64,000 bases of DNA. It comes from Paulownia fortunei (taxonomy: Eukaryota; Streptophyta; Magnoliopsida; Lamiales; Paulowniaceae). The notes under the pieces were generated by a model. The model did not search any database. It was given only the letters and a program-made list of their open reading frames with translations, and was not told the DNA's origin. The translations under genes were made by a program, and so were the position numbers. Of this stretch, positions 1 to 12,852 are shown in pieces. The stretch is taken from assembly GCA_019321725.1 (NCBI GenBank), contig CM033106.1:17954551-18018550 (forward strand), read 5' to 3'. Numbering within the stretch: position 1 is the stretch's first letter; each line of letters starts with the position of its first letter.

Positions 1-263
1 TGAAATCTTATATTCAAGAATCATATTCTTGAATAAAGAATTCAACTCTGGTGGCAATTTGTTTCGTTTTGATCTTCATTTATGTTGTAACAATTAAAAC
101 AAATCAAGTTTATTCATCTCAACCATTGGAACAATAAACAACATAATCTTAAATAAAGAAATTCACGGATTCATAATCAATCACACATATAAATATTTAC
201 AAATAAATCAAATAAACACAATCCAAAGGTATTATAAATGTATGAACCTTAGCTCTGATACCA
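1..263 (-). mobile_element. Internal leader of a family C LTR retrotransposon (edge)
   Basis: This AT-rich stretch lies directly inside the primer binding site and family C LTR that follow it. In coding orientation (minus strand) it is the untranslated leader of an element whose body lies off the left edge. No reading frame or protein motif is visible. The assignment rests only on its position next to the primer site. Confidence 0.6.
251..263 (-). other. Primer binding site (initiator Met tRNA), family C
   Basis: On the minus strand this reads TGGTATCAGAGCT, the complement of the 3' end of plant initiator methionine tRNA, which primes reverse transcription in most plant LTR retrotransposons. 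It directly abuts the end of the family C LTR, which proves that the LTR belongs to a minus-strand element. Confidence 0.85.
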
Positions 264-3200
264 TGGTTGGGTTCACGTGATTTCAAAAATTTATACGAAG
301 TAGAATTTAAATTTTTCTATAGCATAAACAAATATTACATCACATGTAATAAAATGAATCCTAGAACTCATTCGCAATTGCTTAATGGTGGGTATTTTAA
401 CACCTAGTGTAGGGCAGTTTCAGAAATCTTTACCTAATTTACTTCTAGTTAAAGATAATCAGTGCAACAATACATCATTATCTCCACAAAAATTCCAAGC
501 TTGATCCAAACCCCTTGTATTGGAAAGATTCGCTTAGTGCCTAAACTATTACACCTCTAAATGTATTCACACCTCGAATACCCACTCGTAGTCGTTCTTG
601 TGCTAGTAGGATCTCGACTCAAAAATTCTGACCTAAGAATTAGTTTTTATGATTCGAAATAAGAAAAAAAGTGTATTTAGGTGTTCATTTTTATTCTATA
701 TTCAACACATGAAACCAAGAATGAAAACAACATAGAGTAGGGAAGAACGGCAGTTTTGGTGGAGAAGAAAAGGGCCGAATTTTTCTTAGAAGAAAAACCA
801 ATTTTTTTCATCAAGATAGATGCTTGGTCTAACACCCCCACCACTAAATATAGATATTGATATAACAATAATTTGACAAGGTAGCACATGTGTGTACATG
901 TGTATATATATAATTTTTTTGCCAACTATAGCACTTTGAGAAACAGTAAAAGTTTTTCTCAAATGTAACCTTGTATATAGAAAAATTATTGTTTATATTA
1001 AAAACACAACACCCATTACAGTCATGCTATTCTCAAACTTATTTACTATAAAATTTCAAGAGTTATAAAAGACACAATATTCCAAAGTTATAATACGATA
1101 AAATCAAAAATCAAAATAGTTTATATTTTTGGAAGAAGTAATGACATTTTGTATCTTGTAACCCTTTATATATAGACAACAATTTACAAAATAATAATGA
1201 CTGTAAAAATTACAATATGCCCACAACACAAGCCAGTAGGTCGTCATCCATGTATACTTATCCTCAGAACCTATAGGAACACCAACGACTTGCCCAATAA
1301 GTCCATGGTATCAAGTATCACCAAACTCACCTACAATGCATAAACTATATGAGCTAATACCCAGCAAATAAAGATTATGCATGTCAAAGAATAATTCATA
1401 ATGTCAAGTCATGCATCTTAAAATGCTATGACCATAATGCAATTCCATGCATCAAAATATTTCTCTCAAAATCATTTCTTTCTTGGTCCCCTGACCAATG
1501 CTACTATCCTATACACTGAAAAAGAGTTCTGCACACCGCCATAATCTAATGGTCAATAATCATATAAGCATGCAAATCCATGCATACTCATAAGCATGCA
1601 AATCTATGCACACACTTGCAAATCCATGCATACAACCATACAAATCCATGCATGCTTCGGTGCACTAGTAGCGGTCAACAAAAATATTTTCCTTTCTTAG
1701 AATCATGCCGTGCAATGCAAGATTTATCATAATACTCGTATGTGATGCATGTACATGCCAATGCCCATATATGTATGCTCAATGGACATGAATGATAGTA
1801 ATACGTGCCATTTGCCATGCACATATGATCTATGATATTATATATAAATCACATATTTACTATGTCTATGCATTGTAGTTGCAAATCAATCCTTACTTAC
1901 CGTTGATCGGTTGTATGTTACTTCTAGGTTTCTTAAGTATTACTCCTCAACCCTAGATGTGAAACAATCTATAAAAATACAAGATATCAATCACCATCCT
2001 CAATTAACAAGTTCATTATACCTAATGTAGTATAAAGATCATGAATCTCAATTTAATTAAACAACCTTACCACTTAGAAACTATAACCAAATACAACCTT
2101 CTACGCACCTTTGTTCCACATATTAAATATATGCTACCCTCAATTAATTGATGTATTTTAACTCTTATAACATACCCCTAAAATTTAGGGATCAAATTAA
2201 CCACATCTATGTTGGAAAATGTTAATGAACCAAATGGGACAGATTCACAACTTCACATTTGCTTGCTGCCACATTAATTTGTATGATAATTTTGATACCG
2301 TTAGATATATTCATTCACTTAGATAACATAAAAAAATGTAACCATGTCATATAATGGCCAAAACTCACAGATATAGCATCCCAAGTTTAGCTCCCTTCAC
2401 AGCATACTGAAATAGATTTTTCTTACCGTAACAGTTTTGCGCACTTCATGACATTAATGGTTTTGGCACCCTTAAGTGTATTCAACCACTCCCAAATTTT
2501 CATCACATTTAGATAACATCAAAAAAGAGAAACCTAGGTCATAGTATTTCCAAAAATAATGGATTTAATGCTGTAAAACCAGTCCCCTTCACATATGACA
2601 GAATATGAAATTCAATAGTGATAGTTTTGATCATCTCTTTAATTATCATGCCATATTTTAATTCCTAAGTTATCCAAACCTATATACATAATATTAACTC
2701 CTATATGAACACGTTCATGGTGATAAATATAGGATATGTCCAAGGTTTCTTGCATAATTCAAGCTCAATAAATTAGAAATAAGCATATACACATATTCTA
2801 CCCCTTAGTGGTTCTGCTATATATTTGCAATCACAAATCATTCTTTTATGCATAATAACCCTATAAATAACCTCTAACATTATCATGAACAAGATAAGAA
2901 TCTTAATAAATCACAAAACCCCTCAAATAATAAAAAAATTGATGTCAAAAGTATATATGAACCTCACATGTGCCAGTTTTAGCTTCTACTTGTGATTACT
3001 ACTTCATTTTGCTTCCTTTGCCCTTTTCTATCACTTGGAATCACTTAGGACCAGTTTAGAGAGATTTTTACATGGGTTTGGACCCTGAAAATGACTGAAA
3101 AATAGTTGAGGATCATGGGGTAACGGCTAAGAGTGAAGGAAAGCTTGAGGTGGCACTTGAGGTGCTTGCTTAAGCTTAGTAGCAAGCATGAGGTGGTAAG

Positions 3201-5313
3201 TTGTGGTATAAATCTCACTTTTCACTCATATTTCAAGCCTAGATAAGATGTGTCTTATTATACATTAATTTTATTACATACTATTTTAATTACCACAAGA
3301 TCCCATAGATAATTCATAAGTTAATTTCCTAGCCGTTTATTTATTTTCTTACCCAATTGTCACCCGATTCTTAAATAATTATCCATATTAAAAATTATAT
3401 AATCTTACACATAAATGAATATTGTCTTATCACATTTGAATCATATTATCTTATGTCCAATGTCCCAAATATGTAATTTATCGATATATACTTTTGAAAT
3501 ACCTGGATGAAATTGAATCAAACCGTATAAGCTTACTAGTAAAAACTTTAACATTTTCAAAATTATAATCTATATATCCCATCGACATCCAATATTGATC
3601 AACCTCATTTTCTTCTTATTTCAATTTACTGTTGATTACTTATATTATGATAATCGACAACTAACACCATAGAGATTTTCTAGAAATTTAATGATCAAGT
3701 GTGATTATAAGGTAAAACGGATCATTCCATGTAGTTTCAATACAAGCACTTATGAATAATATGTAATGCATGAATCATATTGGCCAAATGAGTAGTGTCA
3801 GACTCATTTATTACAGTTGGAGCATGAATTTTGCAGCCAAGAATGCTGCAAAAAACATCCAAGAAGTGGAGAATCAATCTCCTAATTTTCAGCCTAAGGG
3901 GATATAAATATTCCCTCCAAATTCCATTTATATCGAATCCTTTCCTTATCCAACTTCGTTGTGTTCACACAAGGTAATTATTCTTGTCATACAACAAAGA
4001 ATACTTATTCCTTATTTAACTCTCCTCGTGTTCATACTTAGTGTTCTCACAAAGTAAATTTTCTTATCATAAATAGATATTTCATCCCTACAAGGTAAGT
4101 CTTCCAAAGTAAGTAAAGGACTTCAACCTTAATTTAATTATGAATTAAATCTCTATTTAATTTTTAATGGGCTTCCTACAAGCCCACAACTAATGGACCT
4201 AGACCCAATCAATTAATTAAGTTCAATTTAATTGATCCAATTAATTAAATTAATTCATCTCCTGAATTAAATAGACCATTATAATTAATTGATTCAATTA
4301 ATTAATTATTTGTTCCAACATGGCTATCTAATCCAATTAAATAATTGATTTAATTCAACACTTAAATTATTTAAGCCCCTATTTAATTAATCACATTAAT
4401 TAACTTAATATTCCCTTGGATGATTTCTTAGGCAAGAAATAGACTTATCCGAGTTTGTGTGTGACCCTTTAGGTTCACATATATGCTAGTGGTAGACTCA
4501 CAACTCGTATGACTTTATTGAACAATTAGAACTATAATTATTATGACCAATTAATCAATTAATTAATAATTTTTGGAATTAACCAATTAATTCCAAGAAC
4601 CTTACCTATCTTGGTTAGCGTCTAGCAACACGCCATAAAGACCTTAACATAGGTAAAAAAGCAAACTTTTCTAATTACGAAATACTGTGCAAGTTTGGTC
4701 CTTCAGTCAACTAACCTCTCAATTGAGCCTTGGGCACGAATTGTTAGTCGAAACCTTAATAGCTCAATTCTATGAAACTATTCCTAGTATCTTAATTCAA
4801 TGATGCTAATTAGGAAACCTATTTCCTAATTGCTCATCTCAACCATGGCCATAGATTTCAGAATCAAGTACAGTAGAAATAATAGAAAATTCGCCTCTTC
4901 TACTAGATAGGTGCAGATACTCTATTGGCAACTTAGTAATTTCCATAAACGAGGATGATGCACCATTTGTGATTGATCTGCAATCAGAGGATAAATCAAA
5001 GTACATCATGTCGAGTATGAGATTATAATGGTGTCTCAAACCAAAGGGTTATATCATCCACTATTGTAACGATGGAAGCTTTCTATTCGACAATCATATT
5101 TTCTTGGGATATCCAGTTGGGGCAGTTCAATGCACTTGTTTTCCAACAATCACCAGCATACATGTACTAGTATCATAACACCGGTGTTTATAGAATGCGG
5201 CACCCTCCTTGTGAGCTTGCAACACATGCGCAAGTCTTGTTGGGCTACTCGATGTCTCGTCTCAAGAAGCCCTCGACTTGAAATATTTTTATGATCACAA
5301 CCATAGAGGCATG
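264..5313 (-). repeat. Family C LTR, minus strand, split by a family A solo LTR
   Basis: The LTR occupies 264-822 and 3821-5313, interrupted at 823-3820 by a family A solo LTR plus its duplicated target. In reverse complement it matches the plus-strand family C LTRs at 5314, 7139 and 7521 along its length, including the AATTAATT-rich middle and the block near CATGCCTCTATGG. About 190 bases of its 5' end are missing where it meets the next LTR at 5313/5314. The two pieces sum to about 2.06 kb, against 2.14 kb for the intact solo LTR at 7521. No protein is encoded. Family C cannot be placed in copia or gypsy from this window. Confidence 0.8.
828..3815 (-). mobile_element. Solo LTR of chromovirus family A (A1), diverged
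   Basis: The start (TCTAACACCC) and end (TTATTACA) align with family A LTRs at 15904, 41528 and 48965. Shared internal blocks include the stretch reading AATTTGACA, the array of CATGCA motifs near 1565-1660, and the terminal block ATGCATGAATCATATT at about 3767. It is flanked by CTTGG (823-827) and GTTGG (3816-3820), a 5-bp target duplication with one mismatch, and sits inside a family C LTR. No internal region is attached, so it is a solo LTR left by recombination between two LTRs. It is the most diverged full copy of the family here; the first base pair of its end has changed from TG to TC. Confidence 0.85.
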
Positions 5314-7138
5314 TGTTAGAGTAGTGCCCGATAAGTCAATTACTAATGATCTTTTATACTCTTGCAAAAACAATCTTATTCATATTATTTATTAAATACA
5401 AGGCATTTTCTTTATCATTAATTATCTTGTCAATTAGATAAAGTCCCTAGATTATAAATAGGCACGGGGAATGGTCATGCATATGATGGTGATCATTAGA
5501 CATGCCTCTATGGCTTTGATTTTAAACATATTCCGAGTTAGGGGTTTATTGAGATAGGACATCAATAAGCCCGATAGACTAAGAAACATGATGCATGCTC
5601 AAAAGAAGAATATCTCATTCCATAGACATTGACATAGGGATGCTAGTATATGAGTGTGTTTGTTTGTTAAAGAACAAGTACACCGAAACCCTGTGGGAAA
5701 TTCTCAATTGAAAGCATTATTCGGTGAATAAGAATATCCTTATTACAATAGTGCATTAACTAGTCCTTAGACTTGAGGCACCATGGTGGCCTTGTGCGCG
5801 ACATCATGCACTTTAATATATTTCCTAATTGCATGACAATCATAAGAGAATTATGTTGGGTGTATGATCTTTATGTATGAAGGTCAACGAGAGGCTAATA
5901 AAAGATCCGTCACCTATCTAGTTGAATAGGTGAATCTCCAAAGTTTTCATAGTCCTTGATCCCTAAAACCTTGGCTAAGGTAGAATAAATAATAGGCGTG
6001 GGGTTTTTAAGTGATTCAACAAAGGATCATTGTGACTTGAAATAGGATCATAGTTATTAAGTCATAATAGGGTTTCGATTAATAATCTATGTCCTAGACT
6101 TAATCGGGAAATTAGTTAACGGAAGGACCATACTTGCAAGATACTCGTAATAGAAAAAGTTTATTTTCTATTCACCTAAAACTAAGTAGTCAAGATGCAT
6201 TACTACGTGCTTTCCTTGACTTTTCACAGTTTTTGGAATTAAGGTGTTAATCCTAAAGAAATGATTAACTAGATAAATGAATTAAAATATTAATTTATTC
6301 CTAAGTTGCAAATGTTGCAAACCTATTTTTAGCTTAGTTGTGAATCTAATGGTGAAACAGAAATCGAGATGATCCACTTCCAATCTATTTTTTATCCAAG
6401 GTGTTGGATAAGTTAATTAATGTTGATTAATTAACTTAAGCTAGAATTAACTTCGTCCAATTAAATAATATAATTATTTTAAGTGGATCTAATAAAGATT
6501 AGGAGCTTATGGGAATGAGTTAATTAATTGATTGGATCAATTAATTAGCTAAGCTTAAATTAATTTAACTAATTAAAATAATAGAATTATTATAATTGGG
6601 CCTAATTTGATTAGGTGGCCTTTTATGGAACCAATTAATTGATTAATGTGATCAATTAATTATATTTGGCTTTTATTAATTGATAAGATCAATTAATTGG
6701 ACTTTAATAATTAATTAGAGTCCAAGCCAATGGTGTTAGAGGCCCATTAGGAGGTTTAAATACAAGAACTAAAGAGTCCTAATAAAAGATAGAAAAGCCT
6801 TTGTCTTGGAGAGAAAGAAAGAAGCAAGAGATAAGGAACGAGAAGATTTCTTAAATGTATTAGGAAAGGGATGAGGATAAGGAAGGAAAGAGTTGAAGAC
6901 CTAATGGGATTAGGTAAAGACCACCTTGTGTATATAAATACACAAGGGGGCTGAAAATTACCTGTCTTGGCGCTCAAAATTTTTGGCCATCATCCTCTGT
7001 CCCTCTCCGTCTCTTGTGTTTTATTTTCTACTATAAGAAAAGTCACTCCATTAAAAAGGTTCCATCTCTTTTTGATAAAAGATCAATTCTTCTAATCATT
7101 TATTGATTTCAGAAAAACATTTCAATGGACCTTGTTCT
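5314..7138 (+). repeat. Family C LTR C1, plus strand, 3'-truncated
   Basis: It begins TGTTAGAGTAGTGCCC like the copies at 7139 and 7521 and follows the same sequence for about 1.8 kb, including the many AATTAATT and TTGATTGGATCAATTAATT stretches at 6400-6720. It stops at 7138 where another family C LTR begins, so roughly the last 0.3 kb is missing. Several apparent short reading frames inside it have no recognisable protein content. Confidence 0.8.
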
Positions 7139-7520
7139 TGTTAGAGTAGTGCCCGATGTAATTAATGGTTGCTTCTATACGCTATCAAATAATCTTATTC
7201 GAAGTATATTAATAAATTGGTAATTTTTTTATCTTTAATTGCATTTAAGAAATTAGATAAAGTCCTTAAATCATACATAGCTATGAGTATGGTCGTGCAT
7301 ATGATGGTAATCATGAAATATACATCTATGATTTTGGTCTTAAATTAGTTATGAGTCGAGGGTTCATTGAGACAGAATATCGATAAGCCCATTAAACTCG
7401 CGCACATTATATATGTTTGAAAGGAGGACATCTTGTTCCATAGGTATTGGTGTACTGACGCTAGTGCATGTGTGCGAATACTCGTTAGGGAATGAGTACA
7501 CTGAATAGGCCTGTGGGAAA
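7139..7520 (+). repeat. Family C LTR C2, first segment
   Basis: A second copy of the TGTTAGAGTAGTGCCC start. It runs 382 bases and is interrupted at GGGAAA by the solo LTR at 7521. The sequence resumes at 9662 with GGAAATTCTC, exactly as in the uninterrupted C1 copy near 5696. Further C2 segments lie at 9662-9843, about 29461-30040 and 30816-31098. Confidence 0.8.
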
Positions 7521-9661
7521 TGTTAGAGTAGTGCCCAGTGTGCCAATTGTTCTGGCCATTCTTATACTCTTGAGAATCATTCTTATTTATATTAATATCA
7601 TTTAAATGACAATATTTATCTTAAATTCATCATAAGAATTAGATAAAGTCCTTAGATTACACATAGCTATGGGGCATGGTTGCGCATATGATGGTGATCG
7701 TGGAATATGCCTCTAAGGCTGTAATCTTAAAATGTTCCAAGTTAAGGATCAATGAGATGGGACATCATTGATCCCGTTGAGACTTGCGCATACGATGCAG
7801 GCTCAAAAGGAGGATGCCTCGTTCCATAGGTATTGGTGTGGAGACACTAGTGCATGTATGCGGGTGCTTGCTGGGAACAAGTACACTGAACAACCCCACC
7901 TGAAAATTCCCAATTGGAAATATTCTATTGTCGAATGAGAATTTTCTCATTACGATAGTGCAAGAATTAGTCCTTGGACTTGAGGTACCATGGTAACCTT
8001 ATGCATGACATGTTGTACTTTGATGTATTTCCCGATTGCATGACAATCACAAAGGGTTTATATTGGGTGTAACATCTTCATGTATGGAGATTAATGAGTG
8101 GCCAATAAAGGATCCGTCACCTATCTAGATGAATAAGTGAATCTCCTATGTATTCCACTGTACTTGACTCTAAAATGCTTGGCCAAGGTTGGATGGAAAT
8201 TAGACGTGGGGTTTTCTAATTATTCATCATCGAGTCAAGCTACTAGGAATGGAAATATAGTTATTGAGTTAATGTGGTTTCGACTAAACATCCATACCCT
8301 AGGCTCAATCAGGAGATTGGATGACGGAAGGACCGTACTTGCATGGTATTCGTAATTGAAATAGGTTCGCACATTCACCTTAGACTAGGAGTCATGATGT
8401 ATTGCTAGATGCTTCCCATGTCTTGTGGGTTCTTGGAATTAATGAGTTAATTTCAAGAGAATTATTTAATTAGATTAATTAATCAGAACAATTAATTGTT
8501 CAACTAAGTCACAAGAGTTGTGAGCGCTAGCTTAAAGTGAACTTAAGGGGTCACACACAAAACTTGGACAAGTCCATTTCTAGCCTAGAAATTAATCCAA
8601 GTGTTGGATTAAATTAATTAATGTGATTAATTAATGGGGGTTAAATTAATTCAAGTGTGGAATTAATTTAATTAATTAATTAGATTAATTGATTGTACTT
8701 AATTAGATTAGGGAGTCCAATTGAAATATTTAATTAATTGATTGAATCAATTAATTAAGATGGGCCTAATTAATTAAATGAATTAATTTAATTGATTGGA
8801 TTAATTAAAGTATGACCTAATTGATTACTTAGACCTAGGCCCATTAGGTGTGGGCTTGTAGGAAGCCCATTAGGAAATTGGATTGGGAATCCAATTCCTA
8901 GAGGAAGTTGAATTGAGAATTCAATTTCTATGAGGTAATAAGGAAAAATGAAAGTCCTTATGAGATAAGGAAACATACTAAAAGAGTTGGAGATAAGAAA
9001 GGAAGAAGAGTCTTACATGGAAAGGACATGTGGTAGCCTTTATTAACAATCTTCTTGGATGTTTTTTTTATGGGAATTTTAATTGCAGATTTTTGTGAAG
9101 AAAAATAGTTTTCTTTCATCTCAAAAAATTCGTCCCTCCTTTCCTTTCAATCTCCAAAAGTTCACCAACCTTTTATCTAGTTTAATTCTTGATTTAATTA
9201 TTGAATTAAGAATTAAATTAAACACCTAAAACATAATTGTTAGTGTGTTCTTGTTCCAAACAAAATTATTTTGGGATAGAATTATCAAATTGAAAACTAC
9301 TAGCATATGATTCGATTGCGAGTGGGCATCCAAGGTGTAGATACCGTTAGAGGGATAATATTTGGGATCCTAGAAGCGAATCAGATTTCAATCAAAGGGG
9401 TTTTGAATTGAAGAACATGGAGATACTTTCATTTAGGGATAATGATTTCAATCGCTTCAATCCCTACATCAGCCAGAGTGCAAATCAATATAAGAGTTTT
9501 TAAAACTTTCTTACTTTAACTATTAGAAAACGCACAATTGAGTAATCGCGAAAGGGTTCCGGGATTCGTTTTAATTACATGTGATGTAATGTATATTTAT
9601 ATTTTTGAAAAATTTTAAATTCCGCTGCGTATACATTTCCCGGGATCGCGCGCACCCAATA
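7521..9661 (+). mobile_element. Full-length solo LTR of family C (C3)
   Basis: This 2141-bp unit starts TGTTAGAGTAGTGCCC and ends CACCCAATA. It is flanked on both sides by GGAAA (7516-7520 and 9662-9666), a perfect 5-bp target duplication. It is inserted in C2 and carries no internal region, so it is a solo LTR. Its last 160 bases match, in reverse, the LTR end next to the primer site at 251-263, which fixes the true 3' end of the family. The terminal dinucleotide is TA rather than CA, probably by mutation. Confidence 0.9.
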
Positions 9662-9843
9662 GGAAATTCTCAATAGAAAACATTATTTGTCGAATAAGAA
9701 TTTTCTAGTTACAATAGTGCATGAATTAGTTCTTTGACTTAAGGCACCATGGTAACCTTGTGTAAGACGTTATATGCTTTGATGTGTTTTTAGATTGCAT
9801 GACAATCATAAGGGTTTACGTTAGGTGTATGATCTTTGTGTAT
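9662..9843 (+). repeat. Family C LTR C2, second segment
   Basis: It continues C2 after the solo LTR and aligns with C1 at about 5696-5880, including the block GGCACCATGGT and the end GTATGATCTTTGTGTAT. At 9844 it is interrupted by an inverted family A LTR. Confidence 0.8.
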
Positions 9844-9935
9844 TGTAATACCCAAACCTCACACTACTCACTTGATCAATATGATTCATGCATTACATTC
9901 TATTTATATGCTAATTTGCATTAACATCTATATGG
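9844..9935 (+). repeat. Old family A LTR (A'), first segment
   Basis: It starts TGTAATACCCAAACCTC and aligns with the beginning of the plus-orientation solo LTR at 52748 (TGTGATACCCGAACCTC). It is therefore in the opposite orientation to copy A, which interrupts it at 9936. The LTR continues at 18590 and again at about 28700. Confidence 0.75.
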
Positions 9936-11473
9936 TGTAACACCTACTACTCAACAACTATATATAAAGTATAATTTGACATGATAGAACTTGTGTGTAC
10001 GTGAGATTTTTTTTTCTTTGTGTAACATTTTAAGAAAAGGTAAATCACTTTTTTCACGCACAACCCTATTTAAAATACTTCCTCACATATGTCTTGTATA
10101 TAGCAGGATCAATATTTATATAAAAATACAACACCCACAACGACCACAATATTTACATACTTGTTTACAATAAAGTTTTAAAAGCAAAATATAGTAACAG
10201 TCTCAAAATATAATACAACAGACTCAGAATATAATAAACCAACAAAATAGTCCAGCAGGTCATCATCCATGTACACACTCCCTCAAACACCTGTAGGAGC
10301 TCCAACAGTCGCCCAGCCAGTAAAAAATGCTTCAAGCATTATTGTGCTCACCTACAATGCATAAACTATATGAGTTAATGCTTAGCAAGTAAATATTATG
10401 CATGTCAAAGAATAATCCACAATATCAAGTCATGCATCTTAAAATGTTATGCCCACAATGCAATTCCATGCATAAAAATATTTCTCTCAAAATTATTTCT
10501 TTCTTGGGCCCCTGACCAATGCTACTATCCCATGCACCGAAAAAGAGCTCTGCACACTGTCATAATCCAATGGTCAATAATGATATAAGCATGAAAATCA
10601 ATGCATACTCAGATGTATGCAAATCCACGTACATGAACTTGTAAATACATGCATACAACCATGCAAATCCATGCATACTTCGGTGTACTAGTAGTGGTCA
10701 GCAAAATATTTTTCTTTCACAGAATTATGCCGTGCAATGCAAGATTTATCACAATACTCGTATATGATGCATGCACATGCCAATGCCTATGTATGTATGC
10801 TCAATGGACATGAATGACAGTAATGTGTGCCCTCTACTATGCACATATGATCTATGCTATTACATATAAATCACACATTTACTATGTCTATGCATTGTAG
10901 TTGTAAATGAATCTTTACTTACCTTTCACTTGGTTGGTGGCTTAGTCTAGATTTATTTAGTGTTCCTCTCCAACCTTAGATGTAAAATAGCCTGTAATAT
11001 TACCCAACATCAAGCACCATTCCTAATTTCGCAAGTTGAAAGCACAAAATCTCATACTAACACCTTAAACACCAAGCTATCTAGGTAACAATCAAGTTTT
11101 CACAAACTAGAACCTAATATAGTCCCTCAAATACCTTAATTTCTCATCTTAGATACATGTAAACATCATTTAATTGAAGTATTATCACTCTAATAGCATG
11201 TAACTAATTATTAATACTCGATAGTATTATGTCTAGATTGAAACATGCTAAGTTATCAAATATGACAGATTTTCACCTTCTAATTTCCTTGCTGCCACAT
11301 TAGGTTTCATAGACATTTTGACATCCTTAGGAATATTTATTCACTCTCAACTTTTTACCACACTTAGATAACATATAGAAAAATATAACCATGCCATAAA
11401 GTTTCCAAAACACATGGTCTAGGTCCCCTAATTCAGTCCCCTTCACAGCACACCAGAACATATATTCTTATTT
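9936..11473 (-). repeat. Family A LTR, coding-sense 3' LTR of copy A, truncated
   Basis: It begins TGTAACACCTACTACTC and parallels the LTR at 15904 until about 11473 (near CAGCACACCAGAACA). The sequence then jumps straight into the integrase 3' region, recognisable at ACCGAAAAAGTTCA. About 1.2 kb of LTR and the polypurine tract are deleted. Confidence 0.85.
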
Positions 11474-11484
11474 GAAAGGGATAC

Positions 11485-12722
11485 TTACCGAAAAAGTTCA
11501 TGATACTTAGTTCTCATTTCATCCTCCCTTTCCCAAGTGGCCTCTTCTACTGATTGGTTTCTAAACCAATGAAATCTGTTTATTTCTCAGTTGTTTCACT
11601 TCTCATAACAAAATATATACAGGCTTTTCTTCATAGCTCAAATATGCCTGTAATTCCACTGGTTTATTCTTCAGAATGTGAAAGGGATTAGCAATATGTT
11701 TTCTCAGCATAGACACATGAAATATATTATGTATTTGGGACATAGATGACAGCAGATCCAGTCTATAAGCAACATCACCAATTCTTTCAATCATAGAGAA
11801 TAGGCCAATGTATCTAGGACTCAATTTCTATTTCTTCCCAAACCGTATGATAACCTTCATTGGTGCTACTTTCAAAAATACCTGATCTCCTACTGCAAAC
11901 TCCAGCACCCTTCTTCGTCAATCTGTATAACTTTTCTACTGATTTTGGGTAGTTTAAATTCTTTGTCAAATCTGTAACACAGATTCTGTCATCTCTTGAA
12001 TCATATATGGGCCCAAAAGTTTCTTCTCACCAACTTTGGAAGTCTAATACACAGGCTCTGAGTATATCCTCCAATGTTTATATTATTCATTCAGACTGCC
12101 CATCCGTTTGAGGATGATATGTTGTGCTGAATGATAACTGTGTAACCATAGTTTTGTGTAAAATCCTCCAAAAAGCAGACAAAAATCTCAAATCTCTATC
12201 AGAAACTATAGACAATGGCACACCATTAAGTCTGATAATCTTCTGAACATATAATTGGGCATAGCGGTCTATGGAAAAGGTAAAATATATGGGAAGGAAA
12301 TGAGCAGACTTGGTCAATCTGTCAATGATAACCCAAATAGCATCATGATCCTTAGTAGTCTTTGGCAAACCAGTTACGAAATCCATAGTGATCCTTTCCC
12401 ATTTCCATTCTAAAATGAGTAGAGGTTGCAAAGTCCCTGCGGATCTTTGATATTTGGCCTTTATCTACTGACATGTTAGACATTGCTCCATATGCTGGAC
12501 GATGTCCTTCTTCATACCCAGCCACCAATAATTCATTTTCAAGTCTCTATACATCTTGGTAGCCCCTGGATGTACTGAATACGGGGTTGAATGTACCTCT
12601 TTTAAAATGTCTTCTCGAATATTATCAACATTTGGCACATAAAACCACCCTCTAAATTGTAAAATATCATTTTGAGTCATCTCAAATTTAGGAGACTTCT
12701 CTATAGCAACATCTTTTCTCAT
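11485..12722 (-). pseudogene. Integrase, copy A (broken)
   Basis: In coding order the region holds the HHCC zinc-binding domain at 12465-12722 (HSTPYSVHPG and CLTCQ visible) and the DDE catalytic core at 12087-12431. The core shows the first Asp in MDFVTGLPK, the second in SDRDLRF and the Glu in TDGQSE. A stop codon follows that Glu. The later core (the part after ACVLDFQ) is deleted near 12010-12030. The integrase C-terminal part is at 11603-11824 and reads SPRYIGLFSMIERIG; the chromodomain end follows with a small deletion near 11560. This enzyme normally inserts the cDNA copy into the chromosome; here stops and deletions make it non-functional. Confidence 0.85.
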
Positions 12723-12852
12723 CTTGATGAGATATTCGTCATCTCATTGCCCTTGTTTGATCCTATCAATTAGTGTAGGCTGAAGCATCAGTGCTGCCAA
12801 CTTTGCCTCTATTACTCCTATCTGTAAAATCTCTATATTCATTTTCTACAAC

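Noticed and set aside
4839..5039. 66-codon minus-strand frame
   Set aside because: It lies in a family C LTR and is not kept in the other C copies.
9844..9935. Taken at first as the true left end of copy A
   Set aside because: It matches the opposite end of the LTR (TGTGATACC type) in reverse orientation and continues at 18590, so it belongs to an older LTR.
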